Positions 16,969 to 24,953 of a stretch of DNA of 64,000 nucleotides are shown here, piece after piece. The notes under the pieces are model-generated. The model ran no database searches, had not been told where the DNA came from, and was given only the letters and a program-made list of their open reading frames with translations. How positions within the stretch are numbered: the first letter of the stretch is position 1; every line of letters starts with the position of its first letter. This DNA is from Devosia oryzisoli (lineage in GTDB: Bacteria > Pseudomonadota > Alphaproteobacteria > Rhizobiales > Devosiaceae). The stretch lies in contig NZ_JACYFU010000002.1 in NCBI RefSeq assembly GCF_014837245.1, forward strand, positions 62,001-126,000, written 5' to 3'. The position numbers and the translations under genes were made by a program.

Positions 16969-17856
16969 TCAGCCGTTGGTCTGGCCGTAGTGCTCGGCCT
17001 GCCGGATGCGCAGGATGCCCCCCGCCACGCCCATATGGAGCATGGCGCGCAGCCAGTTCCGGCGCCGCTGCACCGGCGAGAACAGGGTTAGCCCGGTCAT
17101 GAGGCAGCAATAGGCCGCCTTCGCGGCCACAACCGGCAAGCTCTTGAGCGGCGAGCCGGTGAGCAGCATGCCGTGTGTCTGGCCAAAGCGCAGCCGGCGC
17201 CGCACCAGCCACGCCATGGTGGCGCGCTCGGCAGAAACCGGCTCGTCCACCCAGGCGCCCGGCGCGTAGCCGATGCTGCCCCCCAGGGCGCGCAAGCGGT
17301 AGAAGAAGTCGGTGTCTTCGCCCCCGGTGCGCCCGAGGCGCAGATCGAAGCGCAGGCTGCGGAACGGGGCGCGCCAGCGGATCAGCACATTGCAGGTATA
17401 GCCGGTGCGTATGGTGCCATCGACGAAGACCGGAAAGGTGGAGTGGAAATCTCCCCGCACCATCCAGTCTGGCGCATCGGCCCGGTAATTGGCCCGCACC
17501 GGCCCCAGCACCGCGTCGGGACCATCAGGCCCGGCCGTGTGCAACAGGGCCATGAGCCATCCGGCAGAGACCACTTCGTCATCGTCCACGAAGGCGACAT
17601 AGTCCGCGTCGACCGCATCGAGGCAGGCGTTGCGGGCGATGCAGATATTGGCGGCCGGCGCGTGCACATACCGCACCGGGACCGGAAGCTCCTGCGCGAT
17701 GTCGGCCACCAGCTTGCGCGCCGAGGGCTGCTCGTCATTGTCGGCGACGATCACGCGCACGCCGTGCCCGCCGCGGTCGAGGCGTGCGATGGAGCGCAGG
17801 GTTTCGGCGAGAAACGGGCGTCGAAAGGTGCAGACGCAGATGTCGATGCTGGCCAT
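16969..17856 (-). CDS. exoM: Family 2 glycosyltransferase, ExoM-like
   Basis: A 295-residue GT2 enzyme, close to the usual ExoM length. It shows IDICVCTFRRPFLAETL at the start, VIVADNDEQPSARK, then AFVDDDEVVSAGW with the acidic metal site 91-93, and GGEDTDFFYRL further on. ExoM adds a beta-1,4 glucose to the growing lipid-linked unit on the cytoplasmic side. It lies 36 bases upstream of the exoP start on the same strand and seven bases after exoA. The gene order P-M-A-L follows that of rhizobial exo clusters with exoN and exoO moved elsewhere. Confidence 0.83.
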   Translation of the reverse strand: MASIDICVCTFRRPFLAETLRSIARLDRGGHGVRVIVADNDEQPSARKLVADIAQELPVPVRYVHAPAANICIARNACLDAVDADYVAFVDDDEVVSAGWLMALLHTAGPDGPDAVLGPVRANYRADAPDWMVRGDFHSTFPVFVDGTIRTGYTCNVLIRWRAPFRSLRFDLRLGRTGGEDTDFFYRLRALGGSIGYAPGAWVDEPVSAERATMAWLVRRRLRFGQTHGMLLTGSPLKSLPVVAAKAAYCCLMTGLTLFSPVQRRRNWLRAMLHMGVAGGILRIRQAEHYGQTNG

Positions 17857-17863
17857 GTCGTCC

Positions 17864-18862
17864 TTATGCCCTTCCGCTCCGGAACGGCTGCTGCAGCAGG
17901 TGCAGCCAGAAGCCGGACGACCAGGCGAAGTGCATGATCATGGCCGCCCATCCCACGAGCGGCGAGAGGCGCATGGGCATGCCGTGCTGCGGGTAATGTT
18001 TCCTGGCGGCGTGCATACCGAGCGCGATGCACCCGAGGCCCCACGCCAAGAGCGGTAGCAGAAAAACCCAGTGCCAGACCGAGAGGGCCGCCAGCAGCAC
18101 CACGGGCAGGATCGCCAGCGGCACCATCTGGCGCAGGCGCGGCCGCATGCGATGCTTGAGGATGTTGCGGGCCCTGCCCCCGCCATAGCCGAAATATTGC
18201 CGGAACAGGCCGCGCATGGTGGCGCGCGGATAATAGGTCATGCCCGTCCGGTCGGTGAGCCAGATGAGGTTCCCCGCCTGGCGCAGGCGATAGTCCAGTT
18301 CTGCATCCTCGTTGAAGCGGAAGGTTTCGTCATAGCCGCCCACGGCACGGAACGCAGAGACGCGCATAAGGGCATGGTGGCCGTGGTCGACGGGGCCGGC
18401 CATCTTGCCGGTCCGATGCGCTGATCCCCCCGTCCCCACCGGCGAGTTCTGCGCCGTGGCCACCGCGCGCTGGAACAGCGCGAGGCCAACCGTCTTCATC
18501 GGCACGACGACGCTCCCTGCCTGCCGCTCTTCGGCCTCGGCCATCAGCGTCCGGCAGTAATCGGGAGGGTAACTGCCATGCGCATCGATGCGGATCAGGT
18601 AGTCCACTTCCGCGCCCAGCAGGGCAACGGCCTGGTTGATGGCAGCAGACTGGATGCGGCGCGGGTTATGGAGATACACCACGCGCTGGTTCTCGGCCGC
18701 AATGGCCTTGACGGTGTCGATGGTGCCGTCCGTGCTACCGCCATCGACCACCGCGATCGTCGCGTCGAGGGCCACGGCTTCCACCAGCAGCAGATCCAGC
18801 AAGGCGCCGATGTGCCTGTTTTCATTGAGGGTCGGCACCACGATCAGGACACGCGCGCTCAT
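17864..18862 (-). CDS. exoA: Family 2 glycosyltransferase, ExoA-like
   Basis: A 332-residue GT2 enzyme of the ExoA type, which adds the first glucose to the ExoY-primed galactose. Visible are VLIVVPTLNENRHIGALLD, VVDGGSTDGT, RIDAHGSYPPDY and FNEDAELDYRLRQAGN. Two or three hydrophobic segments near the C-terminus (about 240-320) anchor it in the inner membrane, as in ExoA. The ATG at 18862 overlaps the exoL stop (ATGA), so the longer open frame upstream is a shadow of exoL. The start codon and coupling are therefore well supported. Confidence 0.85.
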   Translation of the reverse strand: MSARVLIVVPTLNENRHIGALLDLLLVEAVALDATIAVVDGGSTDGTIDTVKAIAAENQRVVYLHNPRRIQSAAINQAVALLGAEVDYLIRIDAHGSYPPDYCRTLMAEAEERQAGSVVVPMKTVGLALFQRAVATAQNSPVGTGGSAHRTGKMAGPVDHGHHALMRVSAFRAVGGYDETFRFNEDAELDYRLRQAGNLIWLTDRTGMTYYPRATMRGLFRQYFGYGGGRARNILKHRMRPRLRQMVPLAILPVVLLAALSVWHWVFLLPLLAWGLGCIALGMHAARKHYPQHGMPMRLSPLVGWAAMIMHFAWSSGFWLHLLQQPFRSGRA

Positions 18863-20013
18863 GCTGCGACCTCCAGGTCCGCGGGCACTCCCGCAATTGC
18901 GCCAAGGCGCCCGGCCAGTGCCCCGCATTCGGCGGCCTCGCAGCGGAAGCGGGACGGATTGATGGCCGCGACGGCCTCCGCCATGGCGCGCACGCGCTCG
19001 CCTGTGAGGTTTCCGAACACGTCGAGCAGGGTGTGCGGCGCGATGTCCTCGAGGACGATCCCGATGCCCAGCCGTTCGATGAATGCGGCCGTCTCGGTTC
19101 CTGCCAGCGCGACGGGAATGGCGCCGTTGAGACACCCCTCATAGAGCCGGTTGGGCAGGAGCCAGGCCGAATTCTGCCCTTCCTCGAAAAAGTCGATCGC
19201 CCAGACGAAATGGACGCTGGAGTAGAGGCCCGGGAGATCATCGGGATAGCGATAGCCGCCGCCGAAATGGAGGTGCGGTGCGCTCTGTACGCCGGCGTGG
19301 AAATCGCGGAAAGCCGTCAGGGCCGGCCGCCCCCGCAGCTCGACCTCCACTTTTCCTCCTAGCGCGCTCGACAGGCGCGACAGGGCCACCAGCGATTTCT
19401 CGCAGCGCAGCGCGCCGAACCAGCCGATCCGCAGCGGCTCGAAATGACCATCGAGGGCCGGATTGCGCCCCACCTCCCCATGCCCCGGCGCAAACACCTT
19501 GTTCTCGACCAGCAGTGCGGGCGGCGCGTCCTGCGCGTCGAAGTGCTGGGTGAGGAAGGCAGGAGAGCTCGTGAGCAGCAGGCGCACGGGCGCCATCAAG
19601 CGCCGCTCGACGGCGCGCAAGGCGCGGCCCACGCGGTCCTGGCGCAGGATCAGCCGGTGCAGGTCGAGGCATTCATAGGCCAGCGCCGGCGCCTCGTCCC
19701 AAACTGTCCGCAGGCGGTTGGCGATGGCCAGCATTTCGAGGTTGCGGGCGACGATGACGTCGGGTCGCGGCAGCTGGCGGGCCCACACCGGCGCGCCGCT
19801 GCGGGCCTGCAGCGTCGCGAGGAGGCGGTGCAGCATCCGGGCGTCGTGCGTCACGCCCAACTCCACCACGTTCGCCAGCTTCAGGTCCGGCAGCGAAGCA
19901 TCGGCGCGTCGAAAACCGACGAGGTCCACCTCGGCCCCGCCCATGCGCAGCATCGCCACCCGCCGGGCCACCGCCGGGTCGGCAAGATTGTGGACGAGGT
20001 AAAGCACCTTCAC
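18859..20013 (-). CDS. exoL: Glycosyltransferase, ExoL-like
   Basis: A 384-residue glycosyltransferase with a GT-B look: an N-terminal MKVLYLVHNLADPAVARRVAML, a central LRIGWFGALRCEKSL that starts the second Rossmann half, and LLPNRLYEGCLNGAIPVAL near residues 285-303 where GT-B enzymes bind the donor. ExoL acts after ExoA in repeat-unit assembly. The name rests on fold, length and its place beside exoA. It is the first gene of this run; the 179 bases upstream (20014-20192) contain no recognisable gene. Confidence 0.82.
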   Translation of the reverse strand: MKVLYLVHNLADPAVARRVAMLRMGGAEVDLVGFRRADASLPDLKLANVVELGVTHDARMLHRLLATLQARSGAPVWARQLPRPDVIVARNLEMLAIANRLRTVWDEAPALAYECLDLHRLILRQDRVGRALRAVERRLMAPVRLLLTSSPAFLTQHFDAQDAPPALLVENKVFAPGHGEVGRNPALDGHFEPLRIGWFGALRCEKSLVALSRLSSALGGKVEVELRGRPALTAFRDFHAGVQSAPHLHFGGGYRYPDDLPGLYSSVHFVWAIDFFEEGQNSAWLLPNRLYEGCLNGAIPVALAGTETAAFIERLGIGIVLEDIAPHTLLDVFGNLTGERVRAMAEAVAAINPSRFRCEAAECGALAGRLGAIAGVPADLEVAA

Positions 20014-20192
20014 CGGGGTTACATCTCCTTTGCCGGACGCGAAACCGACCCATGGCCGGCGCGCGGGTAAGTGGAGAGGGCCTGGAAGATGCGGTCAACG
20101 TGACCATCCGTGAGGCTGAAATGCGCTTGGCGCATGACACGAAACAGCCGCAAATCGCGCCCCCTCGCAGAGGGGTCTCCGTCAGGACTGCG

Positions 20193-20552
20193 TCAGGGTT
20201 GACGCCGCGGCACAAGACGTACAAGCGCCTGCGCGACCAGCCAGCCGACACCGAGGCCCACCATTGCCCCGGCTGCCTTGACCACGGCATCGTGCCACTC
20301 TCCATGCCGGTCGGGCCGGATGTGCTGAAGGCCCTCAAGCCCGAACACGGCCACGAGCACGATGACCACCGCTGCCCAGATTTGGCGCGGATAGCCCAGC
20401 GCAAACAGGAAGCCGACGACGAGGTACGCCGCGGATCGTTCGAGGTCGACCGGCATCGGGCTGCGCGGCCGCAACCCGATGGGAGACAGCGTCGCGAAGG
20501 CCAGTGCGAGGATGGTGAGCCAGGCTAGGATGCGCAAAGTACGTTCAGTCAT
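20193..20552 (-). CDS. VanZ-like small membrane protein
   Basis: A 119-residue protein with four predicted membrane helices. It contains LAWLTILALAFATLSPIGLR, DLERSAAYLVVGFLFALGYP and GLEGLQHIRPDRHGEWHDAVVKAAGAMVGL, the pattern of VanZ-family proteins (a Pro/Arg loop after helix 1, then RHGEWxD before the last helix). Members are often found at the edges of polysaccharide loci, but the biochemical role is unknown. The ATG at 20552 has GAGGAAGGC in front; an ATG 15 bases upstream is possible. It is not obviously in an operon with exoL, since 179 bases separate them. Confidence 0.7.
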   Translation of the reverse strand: MTERTLRILAWLTILALAFATLSPIGLRPRSPMPVDLERSAAYLVVGFLFALGYPRQIWAAVVIVLVAVFGLEGLQHIRPDRHGEWHDAVVKAAGAMVGLGVGWLVAQALVRLVPRRQP

Positions 20553-20742
20553 GCCTTCCTCATACATGACCTGAAGCAATCCCGCACAGATCGTCTCAGC
20601 CGCCTCCCCCTCTGCCTGATCTCGACCACAAGGCGCGCTTCCAGTAAAAGCGTGCTGGAGCCGCGCAGTGCAGGGCGGCACGATGAGCGCGAGGGTGGCG
20701 CGACATGATTGCGCCCCGCCTTGGGCCTTGGGAGTGATCGCA

Positions 20743-21753
20743 GTGAAAACGCGCAGTTTCGTCAGTGCCCGCATGGTGGCCGAGCGCGCGGGCGTTTCCC
20801 GGTCGGCCGTGTCGCGCACCTTCACCGACGGGGCCAGCGTTTCGGAGGAAACCCGCCGCAAGGTGCTCGATGCCGCCGGAGCGCTCGGCTACCACGTCAA
20901 CCATCTGGCGCGCGGCCTGCGCGAGCGCAGCAACATCGTGTGCCTCGTCGTCTCCAACATGACGACGCCGATCCGCGCGCGCATGGTCGACATCATGACC
21001 CGCCAGCTGCAGGCCTCGGGCTGGATCACCATGGTGATCAACACCGAAACCGACACCGAAAGCGTTTCCAAGGCGCTGCGGCAGACCTTGAACTATCGCG
21101 CCGACGCCACGGTCGTGCTTTCCGGCACGCCTTCAGCCTCGCTGATCGAGGCGTGCCTAGCCAACGGGCAACAGGTGGTGCTGATCAACCGCGACGACCG
21201 GCTCAAGGGGTCGAGCACTCTGGCCGTCGACAATTCACTGGCCGGGCGCGAGGCCCTCTTCCTTCTGCAACGGGCCGGCTGCAAGCGGCTAGGCCTGGTC
21301 ACCTCCAACGCCCAAACCGCAAGCCTCGTCGAGCGCGAACGCGTCTTCGTGGACATCGCCCGGGCGCAGGGCCTCAACGTCACCGTCACCATGGCCGGTC
21401 CCACGACCTACGAATCGGGGGCCGATGCGGCGCGCCGGCTGTTCGGCCGGTCCAACGGCCCGGATGGCGTCTTCTGCGTCACCGATCTGCTCGCGCTCGG
21501 CTTCATGGACGTGGCGCGCGACGAGTTTGGTCTGCGCATTCCCGAGGATTTGTGCGTCGTCGGGTTCGACGACATCGAGCAGGCCGACTGGCGCGCCTAC
21601 CAATTGACCACCTTTGCACAGCCGCTCGAAGCGATGGCCACGCATGTGGTCGATCTGCTCAACGACTCCGAAGGCGCGAGCAGCGATCGCAAGCTGTTCG
21701 AGCCGATTCCGATCTGGCGGCGTTCGGTCCGACCCGGCGTAAAAACCGACTGA
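20743..21753 (+). CDS. LacI-family transcriptional regulator of phosphodiester module I
   Basis: A 336-residue LacI/GalR regulator. The helix-turn-helix is at about residues 8-33 (SARMVAERAGVSRSAVSRTF), with the hinge helix YHVNHLARGLRE, then a periplasmic-binding-like effector domain ending in FDDIEQADWRAYQLTTFAQP. I use GTG at 20743, which follows GGGAG at 20730; an ATG at 20668 would add a 25-residue non-conserved tail. It reads toward the importer genes starting at 22083. Palindromes of the form TGCAC-N4-GTGCA at 21756 and 21839 lie between and are probable binding sites. The hinge-type DNA contacts and effector are inferred. Confidence 0.87.
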   Translation: MKTRSFVSARMVAERAGVSRSAVSRTFTDGASVSEETRRKVLDAAGALGYHVNHLARGLRERSNIVCLVVSNMTTPIRARMVDIMTRQLQASGWITMVINTETDTESVSKALRQTLNYRADATVVLSGTPSASLIEACLANGQQVVLINRDDRLKGSSTLAVDNSLAGREALFLLQRAGCKRLGLVTSNAQTASLVERERVFVDIARAQGLNVTVTMAGPTTYESGADAARRLFGRSNGPDGVFCVTDLLALGFMDVARDEFGLRIPEDLCVVGFDDIEQADWRAYQLTTFAQPLEAMATHVVDLLNDSEGASSDRKLFEPIPIWRRSVRPGVKTD

Positions 21754-21755
21754 AA

Positions 21756-21773
21756 CGCTTGCACACGCGTGCA
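21756..21773 (+). promoter_or_regulatory. LacI-type operator, site A
   Basis: CGCTTGCACACGCGTGCA contains TGCAC-N4-GTGCA. An inverted near-copy (16 of 18 bases) is at 21839-21856. The centres are 83 bases apart, a spacing that would allow looping. It begins three bases after the regulator stop codon. The surrounding gap 21754-22082 has no gene. Confidence 0.6.
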
Positions 21774-21782
21774 TGACAGGCA

Positions 21783-21800
21783 CTGTCATCAAACCGTTAT
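21783..21800 (+). promoter_or_regulatory. Pho-box-like sequence (PhoB site)
   Basis: CTGTCAT-CAAA-CCGTTAT: the first half is a perfect Pho-box half-site, and the second, exactly 11 bases on, matches at 5 of 7 positions. The A-rich spacer is typical. It lies between the two LacI-type sites, about 280 bases before the binding-protein gene. The first half also forms an inverted repeat with ATGACAG at 21773-21779. Confidence 0.5.
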
Positions 21801-21838
21801 GCACGGAAACTAACAAGGCAGACGATTTTTTTGGCGAA

Positions 21839-21856
21839 TGCACTTGTGTGCAAGCG
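21839..21856 (-). promoter_or_regulatory. LacI-type operator, site B
   Basis: Read on the minus strand this is CGCTTGCACACAAGTGCA, again TGCAC-N4-GTGCA and 16 of 18 identical to site A. It is about 226 bases before the start codon at 22083. I see no gene or clear promoter in the rest of that leader. Confidence 0.6.
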
Positions 21857-22082
21857 TCAACCGGTGTTGTCTTGTTGCAGCGATGGCGACCAGCGGCGCG
21901 ACACCACCCGACAGCAAGATTGGGTGTGTCCTCCCGGCCGTGTCGCGCAGGGAGGAGGCCCATGAGGCGGGCGAGCCGATGCCGATCAAGGCTCGCCGTG
22001 CGGTCGCAAGACCCGACGCCGCCTCCGCACTCGGCATGAAAAGCGCGGTGATCCACAAGGATCGCCATGATGGGAGACTGAT

Positions 22083-23234
22083 ATGAAACGTCGCGACTTT
22101 ATAATCTCTGCTGCGGGTACGGTGGCTGGCATGGCCCTCCTGCCCCGCATGTCCTTTGCCGCCGAAGGCGTCATCGACTGGTACACCAGCTCGGACAGCA
22201 ACATTCTCGACTTCTGGGCCAACACCGTGAAGCCGAAGTTCGAAGCCGCCAACCCGGGCATCACCATCAACCTGGTGGACGCCGGTGACGGCGCCGGCAT
22301 CATCGCCATCGGCGAGCGGGCCATCGCCGCCAAGCAGAGCGGTGCCGATCCGCAGGCCGACTTCTTCGAATCGGGCAATGCCCTCCTGCCCCCCGGCGCC
22401 ATCGAAGCCGGCGTCTACACCAACATCAAGGAAGCGGGCCTCTCCAACTACGACAAGGTCAACCCGCTCGCCATCGAGAGCGATTATTCCCTGCCCTATC
22501 GCGGGTCGCAGGTGCTGCTCGCCTATGACACCACCAAGCTCGACCCCAAGGACGCGCCCAAGACCTGGGACGACCTCGTCGCCTGGATCAAGGCCAATCC
22601 GGGCCAGTTCGTCTACAACCGCGTCGACAAGGGCGGTTCGGGCGGCAACTTCGTGCGCCGTGCCATTCACCAGGCCAATGGCCTTGATCCGTCCAAGTTC
22701 ACCGTCGACAACTACACGCCAGAGTTCGGCGAGGAAGCGCTCGGCAAGACCTGGGAAATCCTCAAGGACATCGCGCCCTCGCTCTATGACAACGGTGCCT
22801 ACTCTTCGGGCAACACCCAGTCGATCCAGCTGCTCTCGCAGGGCGTCGTCACCATGACCCCCGTCTGGTCCGACCAGGTGCTGCAGGCCATCGACCAGGG
22901 CGTCCTGCCCGAGACGACCGGCCTCGTGCAGCTCCAGGACCTGGCGCTGGCCGGCGGCTTCACCCGCTCCATCGTCATCGAGACCGGCACCAACCGCGAC
23001 GCCTCGCTCAAGCTGGCGGACTTCATCCTCTCCGAGGAAATCCAGACCGCGATCCTCACCGAGCTGGGTGGCTTCCCGGGCGTGAGCTGGGAGTACATCT
23101 CCCCCGAACTGCAGGAAAAGTTCGCGGACATCGTGCCCAAGACCATCCCGACCTTCCCGAGCGGGGATTGGGAAGCGGCCATCAACGATGGCTGGTATCG
23201 CAACGTGGCTCCGAACGTCGACCGCAACTCGTGA
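22083..23234 (+). CDS. ABC importer substrate-binding protein of module I
   Basis: A 383-residue exported binding protein of the family that includes AfuA/FbpA-like and other family 1 binding proteins. The N-terminus MKRRDFIISAAGTVAGMALL ending SFAAEG has a twin-arginine pair followed by a hydrophobic stretch and an Ala cleavage site, suggesting Tat export. IDWYTSSDSNILDFWANTVK and PYRGSQVLLAYDTTKL are typical lobe segments. It is followed without a gap by the permease gene (GTGA overlap). With a phosphodiesterase and a phosphatase downstream in the same operon, the ligand is probably a phosphate-containing polar compound rather than iron. Ligand identity is inferred. Confidence 0.82.
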   Translation: MKRRDFIISAAGTVAGMALLPRMSFAAEGVIDWYTSSDSNILDFWANTVKPKFEAANPGITINLVDAGDGAGIIAIGERAIAAKQSGADPQADFFESGNALLPPGAIEAGVYTNIKEAGLSNYDKVNPLAIESDYSLPYRGSQVLLAYDTTKLDPKDAPKTWDDLVAWIKANPGQFVYNRVDKGGSGGNFVRRAIHQANGLDPSKFTVDNYTPEFGEEALGKTWEILKDIAPSLYDNGAYSSGNTQSIQLLSQGVVTMTPVWSDQVLQAIDQGVLPETTGLVQLQDLALAGGFTRSIVIETGTNRDASLKLADFILSEEIQTAILTELGGFPGVSWEYISPELQEKFADIVPKTIPTFPSGDWEAAINDGWYRNVAPNVDRNS

Positions 23235-24115
23235 CCGATACTGTCGTAACGGCCCAAAGGCCATTGCTCGAAACGAGCGAACGCAGGAGGCCAGTTGGCC
23301 TCCTGCTTGTCGCCATCCCTGTCTTTCTGATCGCCTGGCTGATCATCTGGCCCATCATCAATGCCATCGGCCGGACGCTCTGGCGCGCCGATGCCAACGG
23401 CGATGTCGGGTTCACGATCGCCAGCTATGTGAAGTTCTTTTCGGATCAGTACAGCGTCGACAATCTGGCGGTGACCCTCTGGACCACGGGCATGTGTGCC
23501 CTGTTCCTTCTCGTCATCTGCCTGCCCATCGCGCTCTACCTGCGGTTCTCCGCGGGCCGGCTGCCCGCCTATGTGCAGGCGCTGGCGATCTTTCCGATGT
23601 TCGTGCCCTCGATCATCCTGGCCTACGCGTTCATCCGCGTCCTGGGGCCGAATGGCATGGCGGACATCCTGCTCAATTCGGTCGGCTTGCCCAAAATCCG
23701 CACACCCTACCTCACGCCGTGGGGTCCGGTCATCGGCCTCGTGTGGGACAATATCCCGCTGACCATTCTCATTCTGCTCTCGGGCCTGGGTGGCGTGTCC
23801 AACCAGTCCATCGAGGCGGCGCGCGACGTGGGCGCCAAGCGCTACCAGGTGTTCTGGCACATCATCCTGCCGCGCATCACCAATTCCATCCTGGTCGCGT
23901 TGTCGTTCTCGATCCTGGGCATCTTCTCGTCCTTCACCCTCCCCTATCTTTTGGGACCGGCCTCGCCGGAAATGATGGGCCCCTTCATGCAACGCACCTT
24001 CCGCGAGGTGAACGACCCCATCGGGGCGATCACGCAGGCCGTCATCACCTTCGGGTTCTGCATCGTCTTCGGCCTGTTCTACGTGCGCTCGGTCGCGCGC
24101 AACCAGGGGAAGTGA
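23231..24115 (+). CDS. ABC importer permease 1 of module I
   Basis: A 294-residue inner-membrane permease with six or so helices (first at about 25-48, LLLVAIPVFLIAWLIIWPII). The cytoplasmic EAA loop reads SIEAARDVGAKRYQVFWHIILP, the contact point for the ATPase. The GTG start overlaps the stop of the binding-protein gene, so the two are translationally coupled. An open extension upstream is a shadow of that gene. It pairs with the permease at 24118 to form the heterodimeric channel. Its closest general class is the spermidine/iron/sugar-phosphate type (PotB or AfuB-like). Confidence 0.85.
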   Translation: MTDTVVTAQRPLLETSERRRPVGLLLVAIPVFLIAWLIIWPIINAIGRTLWRADANGDVGFTIASYVKFFSDQYSVDNLAVTLWTTGMCALFLLVICLPIALYLRFSAGRLPAYVQALAIFPMFVPSIILAYAFIRVLGPNGMADILLNSVGLPKIRTPYLTPWGPVIGLVWDNIPLTILILLSGLGGVSNQSIEAARDVGAKRYQVFWHIILPRITNSILVALSFSILGIFSSFTLPYLLGPASPEMMGPFMQRTFREVNDPIGAITQAVITFGFCIVFGLFYVRSVARNQGK

Positions 24116-24117
24116 CA

Positions 24118-24942
24118 ATGACTGCACTTGCCCCTTCCCGGCCGCGCCTCGATGCCACCGGCATCGGCTTTGCCATCGTCCTGACGATCGTCATCGTGCT
24201 GCCCCTGCTGGTTGTCGGCACCTGGGCCTTCACCGAGGTGTGGCGCTACCCCAATGTCGTGCCGCAGCAATTCGGCCTGCGGTTCTGGAACCAGACCCTG
24301 GGCCGGGCCGACGTGTGGTCGGCGCTGACGCTGAGCCTGCAGCTCAGCACCGTAGTGACGCTGCTCTCGGCGGTGATTTGCCTTCCGGCGGCCTATGCCT
24401 TTGCGCGCATGAGCTTTCCGGGGCGGAACATCCTCTTCTTCTCGTTCCTGGCCGGGCACGCCTTCCCCAAGTTCGGGCTCCTTATCGCCATCGCCGCGAT
24501 CTTCCTGCAGCTCAACCTCATCGGCACCTTCTGGGGCGTCGTGCTGATCCAGCTCGTTGGCACGCTGATGTTCATGATCTGGATTCCGGTGGCCGCGTTC
24601 CAGGGCGTCGACCGGCGCATGGAAGAGGCGGCGCGCGACGTGGGCGCGGGACCCTTCCGGGTCTTCTGGTCGATCACCCTGCCCCAGGCCGCGCCGACCA
24701 TCTTTGCCGCCGTGCTGCTGAGCTTCGTGGGCACCTTCTACGAAACCGAAGGCGCCTGGCTCATCGGCGCCCCGGGGATCCGCACCATGCCGGTGCTCAT
24801 GATCAGCTTCATCAACAACCAGATGGTCATCCAGTATGGCGCGGTCCTATCCGTCATGCTCTGGGTGCCATCCTTCATCGCCCTGATGTTCGCCCGCCGC
24901 GTGATCGGCGGAGGCGCCTTCGCCCGCGGCTTCGGGGGCTAG
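24118..24942 (+). CDS. ABC importer permease 2 of module I
   Basis: A 274-residue inner-membrane permease. Its six hydrophobic segments begin with IGFAIVLTIVIVLPLLVVGTW. The EAA loop is RRMEEAARDVGAGPFRVFWSITLP. The ATG follows the preceding stop by two bases, consistent with one transcript. It is the PotC/AfuB-type partner of the permease at 23231. No substrate can be read from its sequence; the operon context (phosphodiesterase, phosphatase) is the only guide. Confidence 0.85.
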   Translation: MTALAPSRPRLDATGIGFAIVLTIVIVLPLLVVGTWAFTEVWRYPNVVPQQFGLRFWNQTLGRADVWSALTLSLQLSTVVTLLSAVICLPAAYAFARMSFPGRNILFFSFLAGHAFPKFGLLIAIAAIFLQLNLIGTFWGVVLIQLVGTLMFMIWIPVAAFQGVDRRMEEAARDVGAGPFRVFWSITLPQAAPTIFAAVLLSFVGTFYETEGAWLIGAPGIRTMPVLMISFINNQMVIQYGAVLSVMLWVPSFIALMFARRVIGGGAFARGFGG

Positions 24943-24953
24943 AGACCAAGTCC

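Noticed and set aside
2919-20013. Calling the locus a succinoglycan cluster outright
   Set aside because: The succinyl and acetyl transferase genes and several side-chain glycosyltransferase genes are not seen, so only a succinoglycan-like cluster can be supported.
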